From: Ilumatobacteraceae bacterium
GTDB taxonomy: Bacteria; Actinomycetota; Acidimicrobiia; Acidimicrobiales; Ilumatobacteraceae
Direction of reading: 5' to 3'
Assembly: GCA_021741795.1 (NCBI GenBank)
Contig: JAIOXC010000018.1
Span: forward strand, 1 to 16,296
Length of the DNA stretch: 16,296 nt
Shown: positions 6,664 through 14,430 of the stretch, piece by piece
Position numbering within the stretch: position 1 is the stretch's first letter
Layout: every line of letters begins with the position of its first letter
Program-made: the position numbers and the translations under genes
The notes under the pieces: generated by a model
The model's database searches: none
Seen by the model: the letters and a program-made list of their open reading frames with translations, nothing else
Told to the model about the DNA's origin: nothing

Positions 6664-6672
6664 GTCATCAAC

Positions 6673-7530
6673 TTAGACGCTTGTATCGAGCATCGCGGCA
6701 CCGATCGCGCCTGCTTGTTCGCCAAGCTGTGCCGCAACGAGCCGTGGGTGTGCACGATGCTTTGGCGAATACAACAACTGCTCAAACCAGTGCGCAATCC
6801 GTGGCATCACTACGTCTGCCGAAACAATGACTCCTCCACCAACAACAATCACTTCGGGATCAGTCATGTTGGTGAGATTGACGAGACCAAGTGCAACCCA
6901 CTTGGCAAATGTGTCAACAACACCAAGCGCATCGGCAGCACCGGCCTTTGCGCGCGACAACACGTCTTCACCCTTTTCACCCTTTGCCAAATACGAAAGA
7001 CCGTTACCTGAGGCATACCGCTCCCAACACCCGTTGCGACCACATGGGCACATCGGTCCATCCGGATCTACAACCATGTGCCCGACTTCGCCAGCGAAGC
7101 CGTGTGCACCGCGTTGCAATACAGAGCCAGAGATAAATCCGCCGCCGATGCCAGTGCCAAGCGTGATCACCCATGCATCAGTTGCACCTTGCGCCGCACC
7201 CGATTTCCATTCACCAAGTGCTGCACACGTTGCATCGTTTTCCACCAAAACTTTTTTGCCCAAACGAACTTCGAGCATTTGGCGTAGAGCCAACTCTTTT
7301 GCTCCCACCAAGTTTGGTGACGCACGTATTACGCCTTCTGGAGAGATCAATCCAGGAACACCGATGCCAATTAGATTGAACTCACCGAGTTGCGCAACAA
7401 TTTCGACAAGCGTGTCGCAGAGTGCATCAGCGTGAGGTGTTGGCAAGCGATATTGCTGAATAACTTTGCCGCTGTCGTCGACTGCAACGCCAAGACATTT
7501 GGTACCACCAACATCGATGCCAATTTTCAT
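6673..7530 (-). CDS. ROK-family sugar kinase, probable glucokinase
   Basis: 285 residues. The phosphate-1 ATP motif is DVGGTK (6-11), and catalytic ENDA (97-100) holds the base Asp99. Next come GTGIGGG (125-131) and the ROK zinc signature: His151 in GEVGH, then C-P-C-G-R-N-G-C (161-168). Length and motifs fit cytoplasmic glucokinases that phosphorylate glucose with ATP; N-acetyl-hexosamine kinases are the main alternative. No N-terminal DNA-binding domain is present, so it is not a ROK repressor. It lies in the run with a PimB-like mannosyltransferase and an SRPBCC protein, 15 nt after the latter. Confidence 0.9.
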   Translation of the reverse strand: MKIGIDVGGTKCLGVAVDDSGKVIQQYRLPTPHADALCDTLVEIVAQLGEFNLIGIGVPGLISPEGVIRASPNLVGAKELALRQMLEVRLGKKVLVENDATCAALGEWKSGAAQGATDAWVITLGTGIGGGFISGSVLQRGAHGFAGEVGHMVVDPDGPMCPCGRNGCWERYASGNGLSYLAKGEKGEDVLSRAKAGAADALGVVDTFAKWVALGLVNLTNMTDPEVIVVGGGVIVSADVVMPRIAHWFEQLLYSPKHRAHPRLVAAQLGEQAGAIGAAMLDTSV

Positions 7531-7545
7531 TGCACTATTCGCATC

Positions 7546-7977
7546 TCACGACTCGATGCGCGTCTTCAATTCTTTCAATGTGCTCAAAATGCGCATCTCA
7601 GCGCGACGCTTGACAAAGCCTGGAAGTGGGATCACGAGTTCGACTGCCAAGTCATAAGTAATGCGTGTGCCTGAACCTGCTGGTTCAAAAGCATACGAAC
7701 CGACGATTGATCGCATGATGTCGCCATCCGACATGTGCCACGACAATTTGTTTGGCGCCTGCGCGTAGTCGTAGTCAAGTGTGTAGTGCGTACTGCGACC
7801 AAGTGCAGATGCACGAAACTCGACAGAGATTGGTCGGCCACTTGAGTCACGCGTGAGCACTGTTGCTTGCTTTACGTCATGGGCCCACTCGTGATAATTT
7901 TCGAAGTCGGTAACCATAGAAAAGCACTCGTCTAGACCCGCCGTCACTACCAAAGATTCTGAACCAGATTCAACCAT
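7546..7977 (-). CDS. SRPBCC (polyketide cyclase / START-like) protein
   Basis: 143 residues from ATG 7977 with AAGG and AGAGG upstream. The frame runs further upstream, but that part overlaps the neighbouring gene and looks unlike the family. The fold signature is the START-type order: start strand SLVVTAGLDECFSMVTDFENYHEWA, where the D-E-Y-x-x-W motif forms the cavity mouth, then strands VEFRASALGRSTHYTLDYDY and GTRITYDLAVEL, and a long C-terminal helix (KRRAEMRILSTLKELKTRIES). Related actinobacterial proteins lie near PimB-type glycosyltransferase genes, as here. Lipid or quinone binding is the usual guess; ligand unknown. Confidence 0.85.
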   Translation of the reverse strand: MVESGSESLVVTAGLDECFSMVTDFENYHEWAHDVKQATVLTRDSSGRPISVEFRASALGRSTHYTLDYDYAQAPNKLSWHMSDGDIMRSIVGSYAFEPAGSGTRITYDLAVELVIPLPGFVKRRAEMRILSTLKELKTRIES

Positions 7978-7982
7978 GTCCT

Positions 7983-8432
7983 CTATCCTTGCCGATCGGG
8001 CTGCTCGCGGGGGGTAAAGGTTCCAAATTGGCTGGCCCACAAGCCGTTCAGTCCGAGCCCGAGCAACGGCACCAATACCCCAAAAGCAAGGGTGCTCCCC
8101 GCCTTGCCATCTGTGGATGAGCGCGCAATCGCGCCGGCAAGGCCGATGACAAGTTGTGCAATCAGGCAGCCATTCATGGTCTTTTGCACTTGCTTATCCG
8201 CAACTTGACCGCTCATAAAATACAACGACGCCACAGAGATTTCGTCAACTCGGCTTCGTTGCACAGCCGAAAAATAACCCCAGATAAACGCTGCTACACC
8301 GATACCAAACAACACGAGGTCTACACCAACGCCTGCTGCTCGTGTGGCTGGCGTAAACACAACTGCGGCAACGACAGTCGCAACCAAAAACAGCGATGTG
8401 AGAAATAGATTGATTCGTGGCACGTTCTTCAT
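7983..8432 (-). CDS. four-helix membrane protein of unknown function
   Basis: 149 residues with hydrophobic segments at about 8-27, 36-54, 88-105 and 113-133, and a short soluble loop (QRSRVDEISVASLYFMSGQVADKQVQK) between helices 2 and 3. No named domain is recognised. Its start overlaps the stop of the glycosyltransferase by ATGA, so translation is coupled, and it ends 5 nt before the SRPBCC protein. The place in the run hints at a role in envelope glycolipid synthesis; that is inference. Confidence 0.8.
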   Translation of the reverse strand: MKNVPRINLFLTSLFLVATVVAAVVFTPATRAAGVGVDLVLFGIGVAAFIWGYFSAVQRSRVDEISVASLYFMSGQVADKQVQKTMNGCLIAQLVIGLAGAIARSSTDGKAGSTLAFGVLVPLLGLGLNGLWASQFGTFTPREQPDRQG

Positions 8433-9553
8433 TGAGTATCCACTGTAAGCACTTGTGCCAATGATTTTGTTAACACGTCGTAATCAAAGGTGTTCATGGC
8501 ACGCTCTCGCGATGCAACACCCATCAAACTTCGCAAGAATGCATCATCGAGCAACTGGGCAACGGTGCTTGCCACTTGAACCACATCACTCGGGTTTTGC
8601 ACGACCTTGCCAGTGAGACCATCTAGTACTGCGTCTGCCGCACCACCACTCTTGCCTGCAATTTGCGGCACACCACACGATGCGGCTTCCGAAAACACAA
8701 TGCCAAAGCCTTCTTGTTCGAGTCCACCCCACCGCGACCTACACAACATCGCCGAAACATCAGCACATCCGTACAACAGCGGCAACTGCTCGTCAGTAAC
8801 GCGGCCAAGCATTCGCACCGGCGCACCGAGTTTGTCAATAAGTTTTTGCAATCGCTTCGCATCGCGACCCCCACCACCGATGAGCACCTGCAAGCGAGGC
8901 CGACTGGCGCGAAGTGCTGCCGCAACCTCGATAAGCGTGTCGAAGCCTTTGCGCGGCACCAAACGACTGACACCTACGATCAGCTCGGCATCATCGCTCA
9001 CACCAAATTCGCGACGAGACACTTTTCGCTCTTCATCATTCAATGGTCGAAATCTTTGTGTGTCTACGCCGGGGGGAATCACTGTGATCGGCAGAGTGCT
9101 TCCACCAGCGCGACGAGCTTCTGCCGCCGGATACTCACCAGCAGCAATGATGTGACTTGCATTTTTTAGAACGCGCGACAACACAAATCTCGACAATGGC
9201 AATCTTCCAGGCACGGTCACTTCTGCACCATGCAACACCACCATGTAGGGCAACTTGAGTCTTGGCCCAACAATGCCTAGAGGCACAGCAGGGTCGAGAA
9301 CAACAAAGTCGGCACCAATCTCTCGAGCCATATCATTTATGCGCCTGACCATCAGTGGATGCGGCAACAGCCATGGCTCGCGCACCCGTCTGATCTCAAA
9401 CGTCTGAGCAGCATCAAAACTTTCGGCACCGGCATGTGGCGACGTCAATACCGCAAACGAATCTGGCGGCAAACGCCTCCACCACTCCCACAACAAGTTT
9501 TGGATTCCACCGATCTTTGGGGGGAAATCGTTGGTGACAAGTAAATGTTTCAT
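8429..9553 (-). CDS. GT4 glycosyltransferase, PimB-like mannosyltransferase
   Basis: 374 residues with the GT-B fold of family GT4. The N-terminal domain starts MKHLLVTNDFPPKIGGIQN and includes VVLHGAEVTVPGRLP. The C-terminal domain carries GVSRLVPRKGFDTL (194-207), GRVTDEQLPLLYGCADV and the donor-site E-x7-E motif (Glu281 to Glu289, EGFGIVFSE), then CGVPQIAGKSGG. The sequence order is that of PimB-type enzymes of actinobacteria, which add the second mannose of phosphatidylinositol mannosides from GDP-mannose at the inner membrane face; related enzymes make other glycolipids. It is placed between queG (18-nt gap) and a membrane protein (ATGA overlap). Confidence 0.85.
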   Translation of the reverse strand: MKHLLVTNDFPPKIGGIQNLLWEWWRRLPPDSFAVLTSPHAGAESFDAAQTFEIRRVREPWLLPHPLMVRRINDMAREIGADFVVLDPAVPLGIVGPRLKLPYMVVLHGAEVTVPGRLPLSRFVLSRVLKNASHIIAAGEYPAAEARRAGGSTLPITVIPPGVDTQRFRPLNDEERKVSRREFGVSDDAELIVGVSRLVPRKGFDTLIEVAAALRASRPRLQVLIGGGGRDAKRLQKLIDKLGAPVRMLGRVTDEQLPLLYGCADVSAMLCRSRWGGLEQEGFGIVFSEAASCGVPQIAGKSGGAADAVLDGLTGKVVQNPSDVVQVASTVAQLLDDAFLRSLMGVASRERAMNTFDYDVLTKSLAQVLTVDTQ

Positions 9554-9571
9554 GGTGTCGAAGCACCCAAT

Positions 9572-10723
9572 CTAGATCGCTTGTTGTCGCGCCAACGGCA
9601 GGTTTTGCAATTCGTCAACCACCAATGGTGCTGTGTCATGCATGGGAATCAGACTGAATAAGTTGAGTCGTGCAGCCGACCACACCGCGTGGGCTCGCAG
9701 CATTGGGTCTGGGTGCTCGAGATATCGAGCAATTGCGCTCACCACATTTGCATCAGAGCGTTCACCGATGTTGCCCAGCACAAGCAAAGCGTTGCGTCGC
9801 ACCCAATCTGGGTTGCGCTCGGCGATGTACCACTGGTCAACGCGTGCAAGCAGTGTTTCGTCGTCCATGTCGAGCAACTCCAGCACGTTCATCCACGGCC
9901 GTGCATCATCTCGAAGTGGTTTTGACAAACTCAACCGAATTGTCGGTGGACACACTTCTTGACAATCATCACATCCATAAATTCGATCGCCCAAGGCCTC
10001 TCTGTACCTGCGATCGAAGATGCCAGGTTTTTGAATGAGCCACGCAAGACATTTGGCAGCATCAACGGTGCCTGGCTCGATAATTGCCTGAGTAGGACAA
10101 GCATCAGCACATCGCCTACACGCTCCGCATCCGTCGGCAACTGGTTTGTCATTAATCACGAGCGGTGCAGTTGTGATCACGCTGCCCAACACAAAGAAAC
10201 TGCCGGCACCTTCAATAAGGACGTTTGCATTTTTGCCAAACCAACCAAGACCTGCCAAGTACGCAGCCTCGCGATCAACCATCGAGTTGTCGTCGGCAAA
10301 TACAACTGCCTTAAAACCATCGCTGCGCAACTCGTCTCGCATCGCGAACAAGCCGACTTTGAGCGATTCGTAATATTCGGTCCATGCATATCGCGCAACA
10401 CGTGCGCTTGGATGCGACTGTGGATTTGGCAATGGTGACGCATACGAGTACGCACCAACGATCATTGCTTTGGCATCAGCGACAGCCAATTGAGGATTAG
10501 TTGATCTTGCAGGATTGCGATACGTGAACTGCATCGTGTCGTGCAAGCCCGCAGCCTTGCGCTCGACAAGTGCTTGGTGCGCGCGTTGCATCACTTGTGC
10601 TGGAGCAACACCGACGCGGTCCAACCCACCAGATGTTCCGATGGACAGTATGTGATCGGTATAGGCCACGCAGGCAGCGCGGTCGGCAACGTCAAACTGG
10701 GGTGATTTTTTAGATAACCGCAC
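9572..10723 (-). CDS. queG: epoxyqueuosine reductase
   Basis: 383 residues from GTG 10723. QueG reduces epoxyqueuosine to queuosine in tRNA using cobalamin and two [4Fe-4S] clusters, in the cytoplasm. Seen: the N-terminal cobalamin-binding domain with DNSMVDREAAYLAGLGWFGKNA, a first cluster motif GCGACRRCADACPTQAI and a second YGCDDCQEVCP, then a helical HEAT-like C-terminus (WVRRNALLVLGNIGE). The frame is open upstream to 10822, but that overlaps the small Cys protein. The GTG is inside that protein's last codons (14-bp overlap), so coupled translation is likely. No other queuosine gene is in view. Confidence 0.92.
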   Translation of the reverse strand: MRLSKKSPQFDVADRAACVAYTDHILSIGTSGGLDRVGVAPAQVMQRAHQALVERKAAGLHDTMQFTYRNPARSTNPQLAVADAKAMIVGAYSYASPLPNPQSHPSARVARYAWTEYYESLKVGLFAMRDELRSDGFKAVVFADDNSMVDREAAYLAGLGWFGKNANVLIEGAGSFFVLGSVITTAPLVINDKPVADGCGACRRCADACPTQAIIEPGTVDAAKCLAWLIQKPGIFDRRYREALGDRIYGCDDCQEVCPPTIRLSLSKPLRDDARPWMNVLELLDMDDETLLARVDQWYIAERNPDWVRRNALLVLGNIGERSDANVVSAIARYLEHPDPMLRAHAVWSAARLNLFSLIPMHDTAPLVVDELQNLPLARQQAI

Positions 10724-10925
10724 GATGCCGAAGCGTAGGCACCATTCCGGCATTTGCGAGCAGGCGAACTGCCCGCTGCTCGGCAAGATCAAACACCACC
10801 GCTGTTTCATGCGGATCGCCACACAAAAATGACATCAAACAGTCGTCGCATGCCGATGTCTTGTGCATGACGCAGGTGTCGCAACTGATCACCAGTGGTT
10901 GTTGGGATTGATTTATTTCGCTCAT
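10710..10925 (-). CDS. small Cys-motif protein coupled to queG
   Basis: 71 residues with a good ribosome binding site (AGGAG, 8 nt before ATG 10925). The N-terminal half carries a five-cysteine pattern, CDTCVMHKTSACDDCLMSFLC: Cys15, Cys18, Cys26, Cys29 and Cys35, spaced like a zinc or iron-sulfur site. The second half ends AVRLLANAGMVPTLRH. Proteins with this CDxC...ACDDC-FL pattern are, to my memory, widespread in actinobacteria and unnamed. It heads the seven-gene run and overlaps the queG start by 14 bp, so it may serve QueG or its metal centres; that is inference. Confidence 0.85.
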   Translation of the reverse strand: MSEINQSQQPLVISCDTCVMHKTSACDDCLMSFLCGDPHETAVVFDLAEQRAVRLLANAGMVPTLRHRAVI

Positions 10926-11004
10926 CTCGTGCTCCTCATTTCAACTAGGGAATCTGACTGTGGCCTACGGCTTCTGTGGGGAAATATGTAAGTTGAATTG
11001 CATG

Positions 11005-11023
11005 TGTACGCCAACTACGTACA
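11005..11023. repeat. short inverted repeat between the DMSP operon and the queG run
   Basis: TGTACG (11005-11010) and CGTACA (11018-11023) with loop CCAACTA. It lies 24 nt after the hydrolase stop, in the only long gap (120 bp) between two minus-strand operons. No T run follows, so it is not a standard terminator; it may be an operator or a weak termination hairpin. I see no other feature in this gap and no convincing promoter for the queG run. Confidence 0.3.
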
Positions 11024-11046
11024 AAGTGAAGTTTGCACAATGGGTG

Positions 11047-11877
11047 TTACAGAGATATTTCGACCCTCTCAATCCAGTCGCGTACAAGGGCATTAAAGAC
11101 TTTGGGCCTTTCGACTCGGCCTAAATAATGACCTGCCATGTCGACAACGGCGACGGTGGCACGCGGAAATTCGGGCAGCAACTGCAGCTGCCGCTCGTAA
11201 CCCACCGTGGCATCTTGATGCCCCAAGGCGATCAGGCTCGGTCGCGTGAATGGGTCTACCGAATAGCGAATTTCGATGGGAAGCACATAGTTCTCGTTGA
11301 GACGCTCAAGAAAATCATCATCGGATAATCGATGGGCAGGTACATCATGCGCGCGTATCTCGTCGAGGGCATACTGACTATGTTCCACCAAACCTGCAGG
11401 GATCCACTGTTCATCTGATTGCAAATTGCCAAATAACGACATGTCCTCAACGATGGTCGAAGATTCCGTGGTTTGGCGATTATTCAAATCATCCGGAAGG
11501 TCGGGCACCAAAAGTGCAGCCCCCAAGAGTCTGTGAGGCATTTTTCGAACAAGACCAAGCGATAAATACCCTCCATAGGAGTTTCCAATTACCCCAAACT
11601 TTTGATCGCCGATCACCTGTTCAATAACTTTTGTCAAAATCTCCAACATCTGCGTTTGATTGTTTAGCCAGTCGGGCGCAATTGTGGTGCCGTGACCAGG
11701 TAGGTCAAAATAGATTCGTTGCCATGTTGATGACTCGTCAAAATTTGGTTCAAGGTCGGCCACCATGTAGCGATGGTCTGCCGACCAACCATGAATAACC
11801 AATAACGGTCGCCCCATGCCTCGCCGGCGAATCTCTATTTTGATTCCATCAATTTCGATAGTCGTCGTATCTGTCAT
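11047..11877 (-). CDS. alpha/beta hydrolase
   Basis: 276 residues from ATG 11877; an in-frame GTG lies two codons upstream. Hydrolase landmarks are the oxyanion strand LLVIHGWSADHRYM (25-38), FDLPGHGTT, the nucleophile elbow GNSYGGYLSLGL with Ser100, the acid region GHQDATVGYERQ (Asp222) and the late AGHYLGRVERP with His250. It is a cytoplasmic serine hydrolase or thioesterase/lipase-like enzyme with unknown substrate. It follows dmdA after 28 nt on the same strand and is probably the last gene of that operon, so a step in DMSP-related metabolism such as thioester or ester cleavage is possible, but only by context. Confidence 0.88.
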   Translation of the reverse strand: MTDTTTIEIDGIKIEIRRRGMGRPLLVIHGWSADHRYMVADLEPNFDESSTWQRIYFDLPGHGTTIAPDWLNNQTQMLEILTKVIEQVIGDQKFGVIGNSYGGYLSLGLVRKMPHRLLGAALLVPDLPDDLNNRQTTESSTIVEDMSLFGNLQSDEQWIPAGLVEHSQYALDEIRAHDVPAHRLSDDDFLERLNENYVLPIEIRYSVDPFTRPSLIALGHQDATVGYERQLQLLPEFPRATVAVVDMAGHYLGRVERPKVFNALVRDWIERVEISL

Positions 11878-11905
11878 GTGCACAATCTTTACCTATTGGA
11901 GCGAA

Positions 11906-13030
11906 CTACTTAGTTGTTGCTCCGGGAAAAGGAACTGGCGAGACCTGTGCTGACCGCACACCATCTGGTGTTTCAACGCTCATCTGCGTACCGACAGACG
12001 TGAAATCAATAGCCACTTGACCCAGCGAGACGTTGGTCTGCAGACGGGGTGACCACACAGCAGATGTGACAGAGCCGATCTGCTTGCCACCAGCAATGAC
12101 CGGCCATGGCGCGCGATTGGCTGACACCTTGTCGCCATCGATCGTGATACCAACAATTGCACGATCAATCCCCTTCTTGGCACGCGCACGAATTGCATCA
12201 AGCCCAATTGCTTCGATGTCAGCGCCTAGACCAACATATTGAGCCATGCCACCTTCGAGTGGTGTGTCGTTGCGTGTGATATCGGTTCCATACGTCATCA
12301 GGCCTGCTTCAATACGTTCGATCAAGTTTGGGCAACCCGGACGTATGCCATATTTTTGGCCAGCCGCATCGAGAGCGTCATATAACTGCACTCCGATCTC
12401 GGCGTCGTCAACATAAATTTCGAACCCGCCCTGGGCACTCCAACCACTGCGCGCAACGAGCAACGGATGATTGGCAAACGTAAGCGTGTCAAAACGAAAA
12501 AACTTTGTTGCCCGAGCCGCTTCACCAAACACTTCGACAATCACATCTTCGGCACGTGGACCCTGCACCGCGAGCGGCCAAATATTTGGCTCAAAGATTT
12601 TGACATCGAGTTTCATTCCAAGAGCTATGCCCTGGGCCCACAACAAGATGTCGAGATCGGAAATAGAAAACCAGAATCGATCTTCTGCGACACGAATAGC
12701 AACAGGATCATTGAGCAAGAAACCATCCTCGTCACACACAGGTGCAAGCGCGCACTTGCCAATGCCGAGCTTGCGCAAGTCGCGCACAGTCAACATCTGA
12801 GCAAGCCGAGCAGCATCTGGTCCAACAATTTCGACTTGTCGCTGACACGAGACATCCCAAATCTGCACGCTTTCACGTAGATGGAAATAATCTTCTTCTA
12901 CCCCACGAAAACGTGTTGGCAACAACATGTGGTTATAAATCGTGTATGCCTCGACACCAAATTTTTCGATGCGGCTCGAAAAAGGTGTTGAGCGCGTGCG
13001 ACGCGTGATTGCAAGAGCGGGGATGCTCAT
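11906..13030 (-). CDS. dmdA: dimethylsulfoniopropionate demethylase (DmdA-like, GcvT family)
   Basis: 374 residues, the usual DmdA length. DmdA moves a methyl group from DMSP to tetrahydrofolate, giving methylmercaptopropionate and methyl-THF. The sequence agrees along its length with what I recall of Pelagibacter DmdA: RRTRSTPF, YTIYNHMLLPTRF (29-41), VEEDYFHLRESVQIWDVSC, RQVEIVGPDA, CDEDGFLLNDPVA (99-111), PLAVQGPRAED, VARSGWSAQGGFEIYV and GCPNLIERIEAGLMTYGTD. Generic GcvT lacks this set. The ATG at 13030 overlaps the DUF1326 stop (ATGA), so it is preferred to the ATG at 13042. Third gene of the operon. A DmdA-like methyltransferase for another substrate remains possible. Confidence 0.86.
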   Translation of the reverse strand: MSIPALAITRRTRSTPFSSRIEKFGVEAYTIYNHMLLPTRFRGVEEDYFHLRESVQIWDVSCQRQVEIVGPDAARLAQMLTVRDLRKLGIGKCALAPVCDEDGFLLNDPVAIRVAEDRFWFSISDLDILLWAQGIALGMKLDVKIFEPNIWPLAVQGPRAEDVIVEVFGEAARATKFFRFDTLTFANHPLLVARSGWSAQGGFEIYVDDAEIGVQLYDALDAAGQKYGIRPGCPNLIERIEAGLMTYGTDITRNDTPLEGGMAQYVGLGADIEAIGLDAIRARAKKGIDRAIVGITIDGDKVSANRAPWPVIAGGKQIGSVTSAVWSPRLQTNVSLGQVAIDFTSVGTQMSVETPDGVRSAQVSPVPFPGATTK

Positions 13031-13635
13031 GGTCCCACCCATTTGATGGTGCAGATTTCGGCGCTGCGCCCCTCAAAGTTCCAGACTCTGCCAAATGCAC
13101 GGACTCTGCACTGCACTGCCTTTGCCACGATCACTTCTGGTCCCATCCAGTATTGAGTGTTGACGACACTTACTTCTTCGGATTCACGAAGCCCACCAAT
13201 CGGCTCGACCGAGCCCTGAATGAACTTGCCAACCGACAACGTCCGTTTGCCGTTTTCGGTGGTGAATGTGATCGGTGCGCGTTCTGCCCCGAGATACTGG
13301 CCAACGAGGAGTTTGAATAGTCCAGTGGTGCCGCGAGCCGAACCACGGAAAATTTCTTCAAGTTTGGCAAACTGCTCGTCAGTTGCGCGATCATCGATCC
13401 ACAATGCGAGCGTCCAGTTGCCGCGCTCCATCTTTCCCGGAATGTCGAGCAACATTCCAACATTGAGACCCGACAGATCAACTGATCCAGCGTGCCCTTT
13501 ATCAATTCGCACACCAGACCAAGCCTGACAATAACCCTCGGTCGGAGGGTGAGTTCCGAGGGATATTACGCATGGACAAAAAACCGTGCAATTGCAGTTG
13601 AGAATAAGTTCGCCTTCTAACGACCATGGTTCCAT
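13027..13635 (-). CDS. DUF1326 domain protein
   Basis: 202 residues. The N-terminus has the DUF1326 hallmark, a cysteine cluster CNCTVFCPC (Cys14, Cys16, Cys20, Cys22), with a further Cys36 in EGYCQAW. The rest is beta-rich with AERAPITFTTENGKRTLSVGKF and no membrane segment. Function is unknown; the clustered cysteines suggest metal or thiol binding. The gene lies 33 nt after DUF2182 and overlaps dmdA by ATGA, so production is coupled to the demethylase. DUF1326 and DUF2182 are often paired, from my knowledge of the families, but I know of no described role with DMSP. Confidence 0.85.
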   Translation of the reverse strand: MEPWSLEGELILNCNCTVFCPCVISLGTHPPTEGYCQAWSGVRIDKGHAGSVDLSGLNVGMLLDIPGKMERGNWTLALWIDDRATDEQFAKLEEIFRGSARGTTGLFKLLVGQYLGAERAPITFTTENGKRTLSVGKFIQGSVEPIGGLRESEEVSVVNTQYWMGPEVIVAKAVQCRVRAFGRVWNFEGRSAEICTIKWVGP

Positions 13636-13668
13636 GTTGTATCGCTTTCTTTTCTAGTGAATATTGAA

Positions 13669-14430
13669 TTAGTTGTGTAAATGATTTGTAGGTTGCGCGC
13701 CAAAAACAAATTGCATTGCGAGTAATGCAAACCCACCCATCAGAAGCGCAACACCAAGTGGCTTCGTCACTCTCTTGCCGATTGCCGGAAATTTTTCTAT
13801 TGCCATAACTGCCGCACTCAACACCATGAACAAAACGTTTGACATTCCTCCTGCTAGCGCAAGCAACATAAGTGCCCAGCAACACCCGATGCACGTCAAA
13901 CCATGCCGGAATCCCATTTTCATTCCTCCGGCAATACCGTCGCGCCAAAAACGCATAAAGAAAGTCATGGGAGCAACGCACTGCGTCAGGCAATTTTCTT
14001 TTAGCGTCGAAAATTGGTATGCGCCAGCAACAACAAGCAGCAATCCGCTCAACCACAATGCAGAACGGTGATCCTCAACCAAACCAAAATCTGTCAAGAT
14101 TCTTTGTAGCGACGTAGCAATCAATGCAAAACCAATCCACATTGCGCAATACGTTGCGACAAACATCCACCACACCGCAATTGATCCTGTGCGCAATATG
14201 TTGCGCAATGCACCAAGCACCGGAACGGCAGTCGTAGACATCATCACCAACGACATGAGTACCCACATTGCAAACGTTGCGCCCCAACCAACTTGATGCT
14301 GTGTGGCCTGCGCACTTGATATCCGAATCAGAGCAAACCAGCCGAGTGTCACCAACATAAAAAAGCCAACCCATGCAACATCGGGTCGCGGCATTGCACG
14401 AAGCCCAACTGGTTGGCTTGTTGTTTCCAT
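13669..14430 (-). CDS. DUF2182 membrane protein
   Basis: 253 residues, an integral membrane protein with about seven hydrophobic segments. Signatures of DUF2182 (predicted metal-binding membrane protein) are the two Cys motifs NCLTQC (Cys147, Cys151) and HGLTCIGCCWALM (Cys180, Cys183, Cys184), then AGGMSNVLFMVLSAAVMAIEKFP. Likely partner of the DUF1326 protein encoded next. It is the first gene of the dmdA operon. Its ATG lies 9 nt after a TATAGT -10 box inside the palindrome shared with the divergent regulator, with no ribosome binding site, so the mRNA is probably leaderless. Confidence 0.9.
   Translation of the reverse strand: METTSQPVGLRAMPRPDVAWVGFFMLVTLGWFALIRISSAQATQHQVGWGATFAMWVLMSLVMMSTTAVPVLGALRNILRTGSIAVWWMFVATYCAMWIGFALIATSLQRILTDFGLVEDHRSALWLSGLLLVVAGAYQFSTLKENCLTQCVAPMTFFMRFWRDGIAGGMKMGFRHGLTCIGCCWALMLLALAGGMSNVLFMVLSAAVMAIEKFPAIGKRVTKPLGVALLMGGFALLAMQFVFGAQPTNHLHN

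Noticed and set aside
6827..7435. 202-codon plus-strand frame antisense to the ROK kinase
   Set aside because: Low-complexity composition and complete overlap with a well supported gene.
10724..10822. Upstream extension of queG to 10822
   Set aside because: The stretch is the Cys-motif small protein read in another frame and does not resemble QueG.
11906..13030. Glycine cleavage T protein or sarcosine dehydrogenase fragment
   Set aside because: The motif set and length match DmdA better, no glycine-cleavage genes are near, and acuI is close by.
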